NCBI RefSeq assembly: GCF_014836955.1
Contig: NZ_JACSPV010000001.1
Location: 84,765 to 148,764, forward strand
Direction of reading: 5' to 3'
From: Bacillus norwichensis
Lineage (GTDB): Bacteria > Bacillota > Bacilli > Bacillales > Bacillaceae_C
DNA length: 64,000 nt
Every line of letters starts with the position of its first letter. Positions within the stretch are counted from its first letter, which is position 1. Made by a program: the position numbers and the translations under genes. The notes under the pieces were generated by a model. It was not told the DNA's origin. It saw nothing but the letters and a program-made list of their open reading frames with translations, and did no database searches. Shown piece by piece: positions 17,969-26,889 of this stretch.

Positions 17969-19024
17969 TTAGATTGAGTCAATGACTTCAAACATCGGCA
18001 AGAATATCGATAAGTAAATAGCAATGACCATCAAACCAATCAAAGCGAACACCAAGGGTTGAATAAATAGAAATGCCTTTAGAAATTTTTCTTCCAGTCT
18101 TTGCAGACAAAATTGGCTGTAGAACATTAATTCGCCTTCAAGCTTTCCGTTTTTCTCCCCATGTGCAACAATAACCATCAACTCTTCTTCCACAAACCCA
18201 AGATTGGATACAGCCTCAGAGAAGGAATATCCGAACGTGAGCATATCCCTAATTTCAACAGCGGACTCTTTTAATAGCGGATGAAACTCTTGTTTTTGCA
18301 TGATTTGGATAATCTCGTTGATGGAAAAACCACTTTTTAATAAAAAGCTCCATTCTCTTGCCAAAAATACGGTTTGGTAGAGCCTATAATATGTTTGGAT
18401 GCCCGGAATTCGGGAAAAAAACGCAGCTCTTTCCAAAGCAGATTTTTCGGACAAAGATTTAAATAAATAGGTGCCGCCAATTAAAGCTGCAATCATAATG
18501 AACAAAAAGTAAATGGGAAAAGTCTGCATGATATGGAGGAATATGCTTAGGGTAAAATTGGGCTCGTATCCCATGGAGTTATAAAACATTTGAAATCGTG
18601 GTAAAAGAAGTGTTTGAAGTAGTAAACTTACGATGATTAAAGCTACTGCAAGTATGACCGGATATTGCAGAAGGCGGATAAGTTTTTTTTGTTGATCATT
18701 CTTGCGTTGAAGATACTCTCCGGATTCCTTCAATGCTGCGACAAGATAGCCATGTCTTTCCGCAAAATAAAGCTGTGTGCATGCCTGATGGTCGAACCCC
18801 TCCTTATAAAACACTTCAAAAATAGGCTGCCCTGACTGTAAGGCATGAGTCATTGACTGAAACATGCCCATTCTCCCTTCATTTGTGCGCCCTAAAAAAT
18901 CGAGAGATTCTCTCAATGTGAAACCTTTCTCAAGCATTTCACTGATTTTGGTTAGAAAAAAGCCCTGATCTTTCAGGAGCAGTTTCTTCCTGTTCTTGAA
19001 TAATCCACCGGCTATATTCTTCAT
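17969..19024 (-). CDS. comGB: competence protein ComGB
   Basis: Polytopic inner-membrane platform of the GspF/PilC family that couples the ComGA ATPase to pilin assembly. About 351 residues with two repeated GspF domains, each starting with FFLTKISEMLEKGFTL / REWSFLLKSGFSINE, and three membrane segments (near 125-150, 165-195 and the C-terminus). It overlaps comGA by about 86 bases; the ATG at 19024 (MKNIAGGLF) is the likeliest start, though a TTG at 19045 is in frame. Confidence 0.9.
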   Translation of the reverse strand: MKNIAGGLFKNRKKLLLKDQGFFLTKISEMLEKGFTLRESLDFLGRTNEGRMGMFQSMTHALQSGQPIFEVFYKEGFDHQACTQLYFAERHGYLVAALKESGEYLQRKNDQQKKLIRLLQYPVILAVALIIVSLLLQTLLLPRFQMFYNSMGYEPNFTLSIFLHIMQTFPIYFLFIMIAALIGGTYLFKSLSEKSALERAAFFSRIPGIQTYYRLYQTVFLAREWSFLLKSGFSINEIIQIMQKQEFHPLLKESAVEIRDMLTFGYSFSEAVSNLGFVEEELMVIVAHGEKNGKLEGELMFYSQFCLQRLEEKFLKAFLFIQPLVFALIGLMVIAIYLSIFLPMFEVIDSI

Positions 19025-20060
19025 GAGAGATATATCCAAGCGCAATCCCCTTTCTAATCAATCTTCTTAATGACTGTGCATGTTCAATAACATGTTTGTC
19101 TGCGGATTCCCTCGCCATCTGAATAACCGTTTCCAACCTCTTTCCTTCTAATATCTCAAAAACAGCTGCCCGTTTGATTTGATCACCACTAGCACAATAC
19201 TTTGAACATTTAGGCCCGCAAAAAGAGCATAATAGGGAAACAAGTCGCTGTGCAGCCACGCTGATTAAGGTTTGTTCAATTTCTAGAGGTTTGATCCCGA
19301 ACTCCAGCAAGCGATATACTGCTCCCTCCGCATTCCTCGTATGCATACTTGTCAAGACGAGATGCCCTGTCATCGCAGCCCGCACAGCAATTTCAGCCGT
19401 TTCAGCATCTCTAATCTCTCCGACAAATATAATATCAGGGTCATGCCTCAGTACCGCCTTCAATCCTGTTTGGTAGGAAATACCGGCTTTTTCATTCACC
19501 TGCATCTGCAGAAACTGATCACTCTGCCTTTCAACGGGATCCTCCAAGGTGATGATATTGCGATTTAATTCGGATGCACAGTACTCTGCAAGCGAATAGA
19601 TTGTTGAAGTTTTCCCTGATCCGGTCGGGCCAGTAAAGATAAGCATGCCGTGTGAATGACACATCAATGATATAAGCTGGATAATACTGTGGGGAAACAG
19701 AGACATTTTTTCTAGGAAAAGAGAGTGTTTTTGTGGAAAGATTCTAATGACCAGACTTTCTTTATAAAGCGTGGATGGCAATGTGGAGATTCTAAGGGCT
19801 ACTGAAGTATTGCTGATATGTGTTTGCCAGGAACCGCTCTGGGGTTTTCTTTTTTCACCAATATCCATGGAGGCCATGAATTTCAAATGGGAGATCAGTC
19901 TTTCTCCTGCAATGGGTGGAAGATTGCCATGTTGAGTCAATTCACCATGGATTCTGAGCTTGATAAGGTAGTCCTGACGCCGCGGAATGATGTGGATATC
20001 AGAAGCGTTTAGCCGTACAGCCTGGGAGATGAGCAAGTCGGCTGTTCTTTCAATTGTCAT
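18939..20060 (-). CDS. comGA: competence traffic ATPase ComGA
   Basis: GspE/PilB-family secretion ATPase powering pseudopilus assembly on the cytoplasmic membrane face. 373 residues: N-terminal SDIHIIPR domain, Walker A GPTGSGKT at 144-151, Asp box LEDPVE, Walker B DPDIIFVGEIRD, His box MTGHLVLTSMHT. A zinc-like cysteine set (CSFCGPKCSKYC) follows. First gene of the seven-gene comG operon. The AGGTGG site is 13 bases from the ATG, longer than ideal, and two mini-ORFs precede it, so initiation may depend on coupling. ComK control is expected from the family, but no clean AAAA-N5-TTTT pair was found. Confidence 0.96.
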   Translation of the reverse strand: MTIERTADLLISQAVRLNASDIHIIPRRQDYLIKLRIHGELTQHGNLPPIAGERLISHLKFMASMDIGEKRKPQSGSWQTHISNTSVALRISTLPSTLYKESLVIRIFPQKHSLFLEKMSLFPHSIIQLISLMCHSHGMLIFTGPTGSGKTSTIYSLAEYCASELNRNIITLEDPVERQSDQFLQMQVNEKAGISYQTGLKAVLRHDPDIIFVGEIRDAETAEIAVRAAMTGHLVLTSMHTRNAEGAVYRLLEFGIKPLEIEQTLISVAAQRLVSLLCSFCGPKCSKYCASGDQIKRAAVFEILEGKRLETVIQMARESADKHVIEHAQSLRRLIRKGIALGYISHEEYSRWIIQEQEETAPERSGLFSNQNQ

Positions 20061-20119
20061 GTAGCATAAAACACCACCTTTTGAGTTCTTAACATACCCT
20101 ATTCGACATAGGCAGTCAT
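20057..20119 (-). promoter_or_regulatory. two mini-ORFs in the comGA leader
   Basis: 20119-20099 encodes MTAYVE behind a perfect TAAGGAGGAAT ribosome site. 20095-20057 encodes MLRTQKVVFYAT and its TGA overlaps the comGA ATG (ATGA). The strongest ribosome site in the leader thus serves a six-codon ORF, not comGA. Confidence 0.45.
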
Positions 20120-20303
20120 ATTCCTCCTTAAAAAATAAATCTTTTAGTTTTTATAATGGAGGAAAAAGGGTATCATATGAAATAATCCTTTCGTTTTATC
20201 ACGCATTGGACACAAACATAGCCATGAATATATTTACATTTTTGCTGTTTTTCCTTTATAATAAGAACTTGATGGAATACATGCTGCAAAGGAGGGATTC
20301 TTT

Positions 20304-20549
20304 ATGGATCGCATGTACAGAGTAATGGGTTTTTGGACTGCAATATTTACTGTTATGTTTTTCCTTGGAGGAATGGATAAGACTGCTTTACTCTTTCTCG
20401 GTCAAACAGGATTCTTTGTGTTGCTTGGCTATTTGAATCTGACAGAACGTATGTATATGTATGTGTTTGGCGCATATCTGACTGTATTCTTTGCTGGTTT
20501 TACATACTATACCCTGTTCATCATGCCGCCTGGCGGCGGACTGTCGTAA
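20304..20549 (+). CDS. yqgY: DUF2626 family membrane protein YqgY
   Basis: 81-residue hydrophobic protein with three short membrane segments (about 7-25, 28-45, 48-70) and the end FIMPPGGGLS. It matches the Bacillus YqgY/DUF2626 family in length and ends. AAAGGAGGG precedes the ATG. Unknown role. In B. subtilis it is likewise near comGA and yqgX. Confidence 0.88.
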   Translation: MDRMYRVMGFWTAIFTVMFFLGGMDKTALLFLGQTGFFVLLGYLNLTERMYMYVFGAYLTVFFAGFTYYTLFIMPPGGGLS

Positions 20550-20552
20550 CAA

Positions 20553-20591
20553 CAAAAAAAAGCTTCCGGACATTTCCGGGAGCTTTTTTTG
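20553..20591 (+). terminator. terminator of yqgY
   Basis: Stem AAAAAAAGCTTCCGG / CCGGGAGCTTTTTTT with a six-base loop and flanking T and A runs, usable on both strands. Confidence 0.9.
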
Positions 20592-20596
20592 TTATT

Positions 20597-20672
20597 ATTA
20601 AGAAAAACGCAAGGTAAATTTTGATGAGGCAGTTCCTCAGCAATTTGACTTGATCCTTGCGATGGCGCCTGG
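20597..20672 (+). repeat. composite intergenic repeat, copy 4 (left part)
   Basis: AAAAACGCAAGG, then TTTTGATGAGGCAGTTCC, then TTTGACTTGATCCTTGC, sharing order and sequence with 597-663 and 53765-53840. It leads straight into the 58-bp tandem array. Confidence 0.7.
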
Positions 20673-20674
20673 CA

Positions 20675-20915
20675 GGCTCAAAACGCGACATCCTGTCGCT
20701 TCGCTTGCACTTGTACGTCCTGTACGTCGGCTGGCTCAAAACGCGACATCCTGTCGCTTCGCTTGCACTTGTACGTCCTGTACGTCGGCTGGCTCAGAAC
20801 ACGACATCCTGTCGCTTTGCTTGCACTTTATACGCCCTGTACATCGGCTGACTCAGTTCAGCGACACCCCCATCGCTTCTCTCGCACTAGCACATCCTAT
20901 GCGTCGTAGCTGGAC
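20675..20915 (+). repeat. 58-bp tandem array, about four units
   Basis: Units start at 20675, 20733, 20791 and about 20849. The first two are identical over 58 bp; the third differs at a few sites (59 bp) and the fourth is strongly decayed. Each unit holds the hairpin CGACATCCTGTCG, the spacer CTTCGCTTGCACTT, and a second hairpin GTACGTCCTGTAC. The 89-codon frame across it follows the repeat and has no ribosome site, so it is not counted as a gene. Confidence 0.92.
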
Positions 20916-20971
20916 ATAGAAAAATTGATTCGAACTAAATATTTTAGCTGACTTTATACTTTTTTCTTACT

Positions 20972-21595
20972 CTATAAAAAAGGATTGCTTGCTCTCTCGT
21001 TCTCCACAGTGGTTGAAAATCCATGGCCTGGAAGAACAATTGTATGATCCGGCAAACTCAGTAGTTTATGATGGATACTGTCAATGAGGGTTGCGTGATC
21101 CCCGCCAAACAAATCTGTTCTTCCAATGCCCCCGTTAAAAAGTGCATCACCTGAAAAGACAGTTTCTATTTCTTTTAAGTAGTAGGAAACGCTTCCTGGA
21201 GAATGCCCAGGGGTTTCTAATACTTGCATTGTAAACGGCCCGACAGTTAAAGTACCTTCCTCCTGAAATAAATGATCTGCAGGTTGTCCGGCAATAGGTT
21301 CCATCGGATAACGAGCAGAACCATTCAGCGTGGGATTCAACAACCATTCTTTCTCATTTTCATGTATGTATACAGGAATATTCCAATGGTTCCGTACTTC
21401 TTCTACCGCCCCAATATGGTCAAAATGTGCATGGGTGAGGCAAATAGCCAAAGGTTTGAGCCCTTCCTGTTCAATGTATTCGATTAAAGCTTCACCACTT
21501 GCACCCGGATCAATGACAATACATTGTTTTGCATTATCATAAAGCAAATAACAATTTGTCTGCAACGGTCCCAGAGGAATTTGTTTCCATTCCAT
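20972..21595 (-). CDS. yqgX: metallo-beta-lactamase fold hydrolase YqgX
   Basis: Glyoxalase II-like hydrolase of 208 residues. Metal-binding motif THAHFDHIG, further His in ETPGHSPGS, Asp in FSGDALFNGGIGRTDL and His in VLPGHGFSTT. Probably a hydroxyacylglutathione- or bacillithiol-type thioesterase, substrate not set by sequence alone. The start at 21595 (MEWKQIPLGPLQTNCYL) is chosen since AAAGGAG lies 7 bases upstream; ATG 21601 is too close to that site. Confidence 0.93.
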   Translation of the reverse strand: MEWKQIPLGPLQTNCYLLYDNAKQCIVIDPGASGEALIEYIEQEGLKPLAICLTHAHFDHIGAVEEVRNHWNIPVYIHENEKEWLLNPTLNGSARYPMEPIAGQPADHLFQEEGTLTVGPFTMQVLETPGHSPGSVSYYLKEIETVFSGDALFNGGIGRTDLFGGDHATLIDSIHHKLLSLPDHTIVLPGHGFSTTVENERASNPFL

Positions 21596-21834
21596 TTGCA
21601 TGCTCCTTTCACTTTTACGTACATTCAGTTTACCATTAACATAGGAAAACACGCTAAAGAAACACATATGGATAAATAAGCCGATTAAGGGTATCCTATA
21701 ACATAAGTCAAAGAAGTGTCACTTTTGAAACTCGACAAATAGCCGAAAAAACTATAAAATATGGAAGAGCCGTATATTTTCATACATAGTCTTTTTATTC
21801 CTTATTATTTCGTATCGGAAGGGAGATTTTATAC

Positions 21835-22002
21835 ATGGGAACAGCTATTATATTTGGCTTAGTTGCTATTCTTGCTATTTTCGCTTTGATCGGCACATTG
21901 AAAAACAGAAGTGTTCTAGGTTTCATCTTTTCGTTCGGAACTGTAGCAGTTTTTGGCTTCTTCGCGGTCATGACAATTATCAAATCAGGATTTCCAGAAT
22001 AA
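21835..22002 (+). CDS. yqgW: DUF2759 family small membrane protein YqgW
   Basis: 55-residue protein: two hydrophobic helices (about 3-20 and 28-48) joined by LKNRSVLG, ending IKSGFPE. Read directly from the sequence: ATG at 21835 after GGAAGGGAG, TAA at 22000. It has a clear terminator just after. Matches the YqgW/DUF2759 family of Bacillus by length, topology and position beside yqgX. Unknown role. Confidence 0.87.
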   Translation: MGTAIIFGLVAILAIFALIGTLKNRSVLGFIFSFGTVAVFGFFAVMTIIKSGFPE

Positions 22003-22008
22003 CTACTC

Positions 22009-22043
22009 AAAAAAAGCAGAGATCATACGATCTCTGCTTTTTT
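22009..22043 (+). terminator. terminator of yqgW
   Basis: Stem AAAAGCAGAGATC / GATCTCTGCTTTTTT with loop ATAC. Confidence 0.9.
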
Positions 22044-22061
22044 CTGTTTTATAAGATCACT

Positions 22062-22330
22062 GGGGATGTATTTCCCTCTGCACTGACGCACCTGTCCTCT
22101 TAGCATACAGAGTACTCACAATCTGAGACGCTGGTAATGGTGCAACTGAAACGACAGGTTGTTAAGATTAGGGACGTACCAGTGCTGGCAAAGCGATAGG
22201 ACGTCGCAATCTGAGACTGTTTACAAGTAAGGCACAGCCCTTTAAGCAGAGCAACGTTTATCTTTGTAGCATTGACCCAGATTCATACCTTACTGCCATT
22301 ATCTTGCCTTGCTTCCTAAAACTTGTTACC
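22062..22330. repeat. decayed intergenic repeat, copy 5
   Basis: Fills the gap between yqgW and yqgS. GCACTGACGCACCTGTCC resembles TTGCACTGATGGCACCTGTCC at 16080, and AAGCGATAGGACGTCGC is the reverse complement of a hairpin core. No open frame worth annotating. Confidence 0.4.
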
Positions 22331-22342
22331 GCGTTCTAATCA

Positions 22343-22373
22343 CACAAAGAAAGCTCCCCAAAAAGGGGAGCTC
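22343..22373 (-). terminator. terminator of yqgS
   Basis: Stem AGCTCCCC/GGGGAGCT followed on the minus strand by TTTCTTTGTG, a few bases past the stop. Confidence 0.8.
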
Positions 22374-22376
22374 TCC

Positions 22377-24266
22377 TTATTCTACAGTGTCGTTTCTATA
22401 ATTAGATGATTCATAAAATCTCAGCAAATCACCATAAATGATTTTATCCGAATAACCTAGCTCTAATCTCGCTTTTTCTTTATCCTGTTCGCAGTAAGAT
22501 GCCTCAACTGGTTCTTCCGTCTCTTTTGAATAACAAGTATTATCGGCATATACGTAATCCTTCGTTACAAAACGCCCGTCACGGAAGGCCGCAAAATCAT
22601 GATGTTGGTCAGAGAACAGGTCTTCACCAAATTGAATAGCTTTCTTTGTATCCACTCCAAGCAAATGTAATATCGTCGGCTTGAGGTCGATTTGACCACC
22701 TACCTTTGATATCACCTTCCCTTTGCCCTGATCAGTTACACCTGGAATATGGATGATCATTGGAACCTGCTGAAGCTGGGCACTAACAAAAGGAGTGACC
22801 TCTTTACCCAAATACTGCGCCATTGCTTCATTATGATTCTCCGAAATCCCATAATGATCTCCATACATAACAATGATGGAATTATCATATAAGCCTTCGT
22901 CTTTCAGCTTTTGAATGAACCCTTTGACTGCTTCATCCATATACCTGACCGTCTGGAAATACCGATTCAAGGTGCCGCTTTTTGAATCAAACTCATCAAT
23001 AAACTTGTCTTCCTCATCCAATCTGAATGGATGGTGGTTTGTCAAAGTGATCATTTTCGTGTAAAAAGGTTTTGGCATTTCTTTCATCAGATCCACTGAC
23101 TGTTCAAAGAATGGGATGTCCTTCATTCCCCACCCAACTGAAATATCCGGGGTAATATCATAATCCGAGGCGGAATAAAAATAATCGTACCCAATGGACT
23201 TGTACATGATATCCCTATTCCAGAAGCTTTTATTATTAGCATGCATGGCAGATGTATAATACCCTTTATCAGTCAAATTCTGTGCCAAAGAGTCCAACTC
23301 GTTGCCTGAGTGCGTAAAGAAAACTGCTCCGCGGCTTAACGGATATAAAGAGTTTTCAATCAAAAACTCAGAATCTGATGTTTTCCCCTGACCGGTCTGA
23401 TGATAAAAATTATCAAAGTAATAACTGTCGTTTATAAAATCATTCAAAAATGGAGTTATTTCCTCGCCGTACACATCATTATTGATAACAAAATTCTGAA
23501 GCGATTCCAGTGTGACAACAATCAAGTTTTTGTCTTCCGCAATCCCGAACATATCTTTGTTCGGCTTAACATAATTGGCTCTGACATAGTTATCAATATC
23601 GACCAATTCACTGCCATCAGCCATCGCCCGCTGTGCGGATGATTTTGATTGAAGAAAAATATCATATAAATGGTAATTGTATGTTCCAAGGTTTTTCACA
23701 AGCATTTCTCTGTCAAATGTCCTTGTTAAAAGCTGAGGACGTTCAGTTTCCGCCAGTCCGATATTCAGAAAAAGCAAGGCCGCTGCCACAAGGAAATACG
23801 CTCGACGTTTAACTTTTCGCATAGGCTCAAATTCCTTATGCTTCCGTTTATATTTCATAAATAAAAGCAGAAGGATGATATCTAAGAAATAAACGATATC
23901 GTACCAATGTATTTCCGTTAATGCGCTGTCCCCAAGATCGGCAAAGTTGCTTGTTTGGAATAGCACCGGCAATGTGATAAAGTCGGTAAAAAATCGGTAA
24001 AAAGCCACATTTGCGTATAGGATAAACCCTAAAATGAAGCTTGTTATGATCACATAGCGATTTCTATTTTTCTCCGAATTAAAAAAGTATGCAATCCCAA
24101 AAGCGAACAGCAAAAAACTCAAGGGATTAATGAACAGGATTAACTCCTGCATGACATTTTCAATTTTAATATTGAAGCTTGTTTTATACACAACGTATGT
24201 TTTGATCCAGAGCATGACAGCCGCTAAAACCGGTAGAGAAATCCTTTCGATCTTAAACCTGTTCAA
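22377..24266 (-). CDS. yqgS: lipoteichoic acid synthase family protein (LtaS/YqgS)
   Basis: Polymerises glycerol-phosphate from phosphatidylglycerol on the outer membrane face. 629 residues: five N-terminal membrane helices up to about residue 180, then an extracellular sulfatase-fold domain. The catalytic Thr lies in QTGQGKTSDSEF near residue 293. Metal ligands are in VTLESLQ, GDHYG and the DKGYYTSAMHANN region, with HPFRLDEEDKF further on. Four LtaS paralogues exist in B. subtilis; synteny points to YqgS. glcK, normally between yqgQ and yqgS, is absent. Confidence 0.93.
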   Translation of the reverse strand: MNRFKIERISLPVLAAVMLWIKTYVVYKTSFNIKIENVMQELILFINPLSFLLFAFGIAYFFNSEKNRNRYVIITSFILGFILYANVAFYRFFTDFITLPVLFQTSNFADLGDSALTEIHWYDIVYFLDIILLLLFMKYKRKHKEFEPMRKVKRRAYFLVAAALLFLNIGLAETERPQLLTRTFDREMLVKNLGTYNYHLYDIFLQSKSSAQRAMADGSELVDIDNYVRANYVKPNKDMFGIAEDKNLIVVTLESLQNFVINNDVYGEEITPFLNDFINDSYYFDNFYHQTGQGKTSDSEFLIENSLYPLSRGAVFFTHSGNELDSLAQNLTDKGYYTSAMHANNKSFWNRDIMYKSIGYDYFYSASDYDITPDISVGWGMKDIPFFEQSVDLMKEMPKPFYTKMITLTNHHPFRLDEEDKFIDEFDSKSGTLNRYFQTVRYMDEAVKGFIQKLKDEGLYDNSIIVMYGDHYGISENHNEAMAQYLGKEVTPFVSAQLQQVPMIIHIPGVTDQGKGKVISKVGGQIDLKPTILHLLGVDTKKAIQFGEDLFSDQHHDFAAFRDGRFVTKDYVYADNTCYSKETEEPVEASYCEQDKEKARLELGYSDKIIYGDLLRFYESSNYRNDTVE

Positions 24267-24500
24267 TAGCCCTACCCCCCGCTTGCTATATGGTGCTTGA
24301 TTTTTGCCAAATTATTGAAATACCATGATAGCGCTATGCATTATCATAATATGTTTCTTTTAAAAAATCAACTTACTCCCGATTGGACGAAGCCCCCATA
24401 CATAGAGACAACGTATGCTGACTCCCATTACTTTAGACGTTCCAAACGGCAAAAAAGTTTCCTTCTTTTTCAAATTCAAGTGACATTTTTGTGAAAAACA
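24267..24500. other. intergenic, nothing recognised
   Basis: AT-rich leader of yqgS (minus). A 65-codon plus-strand frame covers it but has no ribosome site and no protein-like composition. Confidence 0.5.
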
Positions 24501-24501
24501 A

Positions 24502-24543
24502 TAAAAAATGAAGGGAATCTCTCGGCTCCCCTTCATTTTTTAT
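24502..24543 (-). terminator. terminator of the gluP-yqgQ operon
   Basis: Stem AAAAATGAAGGG / CCCCTTCATTTTTT. It overlaps the yqgQ stop. Confidence 0.8.
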
Positions 24544-24748
24544 TTTTATGTCGATCTTCCTGTATTTTGGTCCTTTCCCTTCTGAGCAGTAAAATGGAGT
24601 GTTGAAAGTCTTCCTTTGAAATCAAATTTTCAGCGTGTAATTCTCTGATTTCGGCTTCCATCATCTCCAAATCAGCCAGCCTATCTCCAATATAAATAAA
24701 AATACCGAATTTCTTTAGTAATTGCTGTACGTCATAGACGGAATTCAT
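24533..24748 (-). CDS. yqgQ: YqgQ family protein
   Basis: 71-residue soluble, helical protein (MNSVYDVQQLLKKFGIFIYIGDRLADLEMMEAEI), matching the YqgQ/DUF910 family of Firmicutes in length and pattern. It sits 18 bases after gluP and is surely cotranscribed with it. AAGGTGAT precedes the ATG. Function unknown. Confidence 0.9.
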   Translation of the reverse strand: MNSVYDVQQLLKKFGIFIYIGDRLADLEMMEAEIRELHAENLISKEDFQHSILLLRRERTKIQEDRHKNKK

Positions 24749-24766
24749 CTTATCACCTTGATACTA

Positions 24767-26278
24767 TTATTCTATTTCCTTTAAAAAATCCCGATATTTT
24801 TCTTGGTCCGATATTTCTTCTGCTTTAGAAGCATGTTTTTTAGCTGCTTCGATATCGCCCTGTTCATAATAAATCGACGCTAAATTGAAATGCGCTTCAT
24901 GAAAATCAGGCTCTAATTCAATGGCCTTTTTAAAGTGCTTTTTGGCTTCTTCATATTTTTGAAGATGCGCTTCCGAATATGCCAATTTAAAATAACTGTT
25001 GGCATCTACCTCTCCTTCCGAAACCAAGCCCAAGAGGATTTCGTATGCTGCTTCATAATCACCATTTTCAATTTGTCCCTGCGCCCTTTCATTCTCTGTA
25101 TCAGGACGGTCATTATGATAGCCCCAATTCAGCATGAAATAAACTGCAGACGCTGCCGCAAGCAATGAGACAAATTGCAGTCCCCATTTTCTTTTGCCGG
25201 GGAAATGGACAATACCCGTAGCAAGAAAGCCTCCGATCAACCCACCGATATGACCCGCATTGTCGATACCGGGAACGGTAAAACCGAAAATGAGGTTAAT
25301 GATAATCACAGCAATGACATTGACTCCAATTGTTCGGAAGAAAAGCCTCGGATTCACCACTCCCATATATAAAAGAGCTCCAAAGCATCCGAAAATAGCA
25401 CCGCTTGCTCCAGCAGACAAATTATTCGTGAAAACGAAGCTCGCCACTGAACCAGTAAAACCAGAAAATAAATATATCCACAAAAATCGAAAGCGCCCAA
25501 AAATCTTCTCAACAGCCATTCCCAGGTAGTATAACGCTAGTGTATTCATCAGAAGATGCAACAGACCAATATGCAGAAAAATAGGGGTGAAAAATCTCCA
25601 CCATTCTCCCGTCAATATCAACGGGTTATATTTCGCTCCATATTTAATAAGAGTCTCTACATTAGTGCTGCCACCGCTGCTTTCTACAATAAGAAACATC
25701 AAAACCTGTACCGCTATGAAAAGATAGGTAAAAAAAGGCTTTCCATATTCAAAAAGTTCCTTTTCTTCTTCTTGCTTTCTTTTTGTTTTCTGAATAGCCG
25801 ATTGTCTTAACTCATTTGTAAGCGCCGGATCATAAATTTCCATTGCTTGGGTTTGAAAATGACTGTTAAGCATTTCGTTCATTCGGTAAATGGCATCGTT
25901 CGCTGTTTCTTTCGCCATCAGAATCGTCTGGATATGAGCTTTTCCATTTTCAGTATCGTATGGGTGCTGAATCGCGTGCTCATAATCATCCACTGGGGTA
26001 TGTTCTGTGACATAAATATTCAGCACATTTACTTCCCTTTTCATCAGGTGTTTTCGAATCCCAGCTGCTCTTAAACCCGTTTGAATGATATCCCTCTTCA
26101 ACCAATTCGTCCAGTCAATATCCTGTACGAGAATTCGGATGACATCAAGCTTTTTATGGCCGACAGTCTCAAGCCATGCTTCTTTTTCCTCTCTGTTGAT
26201 ATGTATCAGTCTATAATCCTGTTCTATTACAAAATAATTGATCAGCTGCCAAAATAAATAGTGCTCACGTTCCGCCAA
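24767..26278 (-). CDS. gluP: rhomboid family intramembrane serine protease GluP
   Basis: 503-residue membrane protease. An N-terminal soluble domain of about 180 residues is followed by a seven-helix rhomboid core with the first-loop WWRFFTPIFLH, the nucleophile motif GASGAIFG and the catalytic His in GHIGGLIGG. The tail holds two TPR repeats (YFKLAYSEAHLQKYEEA, AHFNLASIYYEQGDIEA). It cleaves membrane-spanning substrates; in B. subtilis GluP processes a magnesium transporter. TTG start at 26278 after AAGGAG. Confidence 0.94.
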   Translation of the reverse strand: MAEREHYLFWQLINYFVIEQDYRLIHINREEKEAWLETVGHKKLDVIRILVQDIDWTNWLKRDIIQTGLRAAGIRKHLMKREVNVLNIYVTEHTPVDDYEHAIQHPYDTENGKAHIQTILMAKETANDAIYRMNEMLNSHFQTQAMEIYDPALTNELRQSAIQKTKRKQEEEKELFEYGKPFFTYLFIAVQVLMFLIVESSGGSTNVETLIKYGAKYNPLILTGEWWRFFTPIFLHIGLLHLLMNTLALYYLGMAVEKIFGRFRFLWIYLFSGFTGSVASFVFTNNLSAGASGAIFGCFGALLYMGVVNPRLFFRTIGVNVIAVIIINLIFGFTVPGIDNAGHIGGLIGGFLATGIVHFPGKRKWGLQFVSLLAAASAVYFMLNWGYHNDRPDTENERAQGQIENGDYEAAYEILLGLVSEGEVDANSYFKLAYSEAHLQKYEEAKKHFKKAIELEPDFHEAHFNLASIYYEQGDIEAAKKHASKAEEISDQEKYRDFLKEIE

Positions 26279-26372
26279 GATTTATCTCCTTCCCTGCTTT
26301 ATGTGCGTTCAGCAATATTGCTGTTATTTTACTATAGCGAAACATGAAAAGAAATGTAAAGGATTGGAGAAT

Positions 26373-26868
26373 GAGAACAAAAGCGCTAGGGCGTGTTCAT
26401 CGACATACAGCCTGAGCTGAAATGTGGAAAACGGCGTTTAGGGCGGCCCACGTCCTGTGGCGCCGGCGGTACTAGACATCCTGTCCGTCGGAGGACAATC
26501 CATTGAAGTCTTTCTTTGACTTTATTGGATTGTCTAAAAGCGACCTCTAGCCCCTTCCGTCTGCAACTAGACAATAGAGACTCCAACGAGATAAAGGAAA
26601 AAGAAATGCGGAGAGTGCTATTCATCGGCGCAAAGCTAAATGGGTGCTGAAGAAGGCGTAGTTTACCTTCAGCAGCGAGTAGCCCATAATCTGATGGCAC
26701 TCGGCAGGCTTAGAACGCGACATCCTGTCGCTACGCTTGCACTAGCCCGTCCTGTGCATCGGCAGGCTCAGTGCGCCACGTCTGTCGTTGCTTGCATCAG
26801 TACTTCCTGTATATCGTAGATATATAAAATCAAAATTTGAACAGAATACTGCTTACTATAAAAAAAGA
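26373..26868 (+). repeat. composite intergenic repeat, copy 6 (longest)
   Basis: Spans the gap between gluP and yqgO. The left part (26373-26590: AGAACAAAAGCGCTA, GAGCTGAAATGTGG, GCCGGCGGTACTAG, TTATTGGATTG) recurs at 44725-44890. The right part (about 26605-26790: GCGCAAAGCTA, GCTGAAGAAGGCGTAGTTT, GGCACTCGGCAGGCTTAGAA, the CGACATCCTGTCG hairpin) recurs inverted at 36526-36744. Frames inside it are not genes. Confidence 0.88.
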
Positions 26869-26889
26869 AAAAGACCCTTAAGGTCTTTT
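26858..26889 (-). terminator. terminator of yqgO
   Basis: Stem AAAAGACC/GGTCTTTT, continuing on the minus strand into TTTCTTTTTTT. It overlaps the yqgO stop. Confidence 0.75.

Noticed and set aside
20060-20200. ComK box upstream of comGA.
   Set aside because: AT-rich tracts exist (AAAAAATAAATCTTTT), but no clean AAAA-N5-TTTT pair at a standard spacing; expected from biology but not shown.
20675-20915. CRISPR array.
   Set aside because: Units are directly adjacent with no unique spacers, and there are no cas genes.
20650-20919. 89-codon plus-strand frame over the tandem array.
   Set aside because: It merely follows a repeat whose period is not a multiple of three, has no ribosome site, and gives three different translations of the same unit.
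26386-26700. 104-codon minus-strand frame.
   Set aside because: Lies wholly in the composite repeat, no ribosome site, Arg/Pro/Ser-rich composition typical of non-coding GC-rich DNA.
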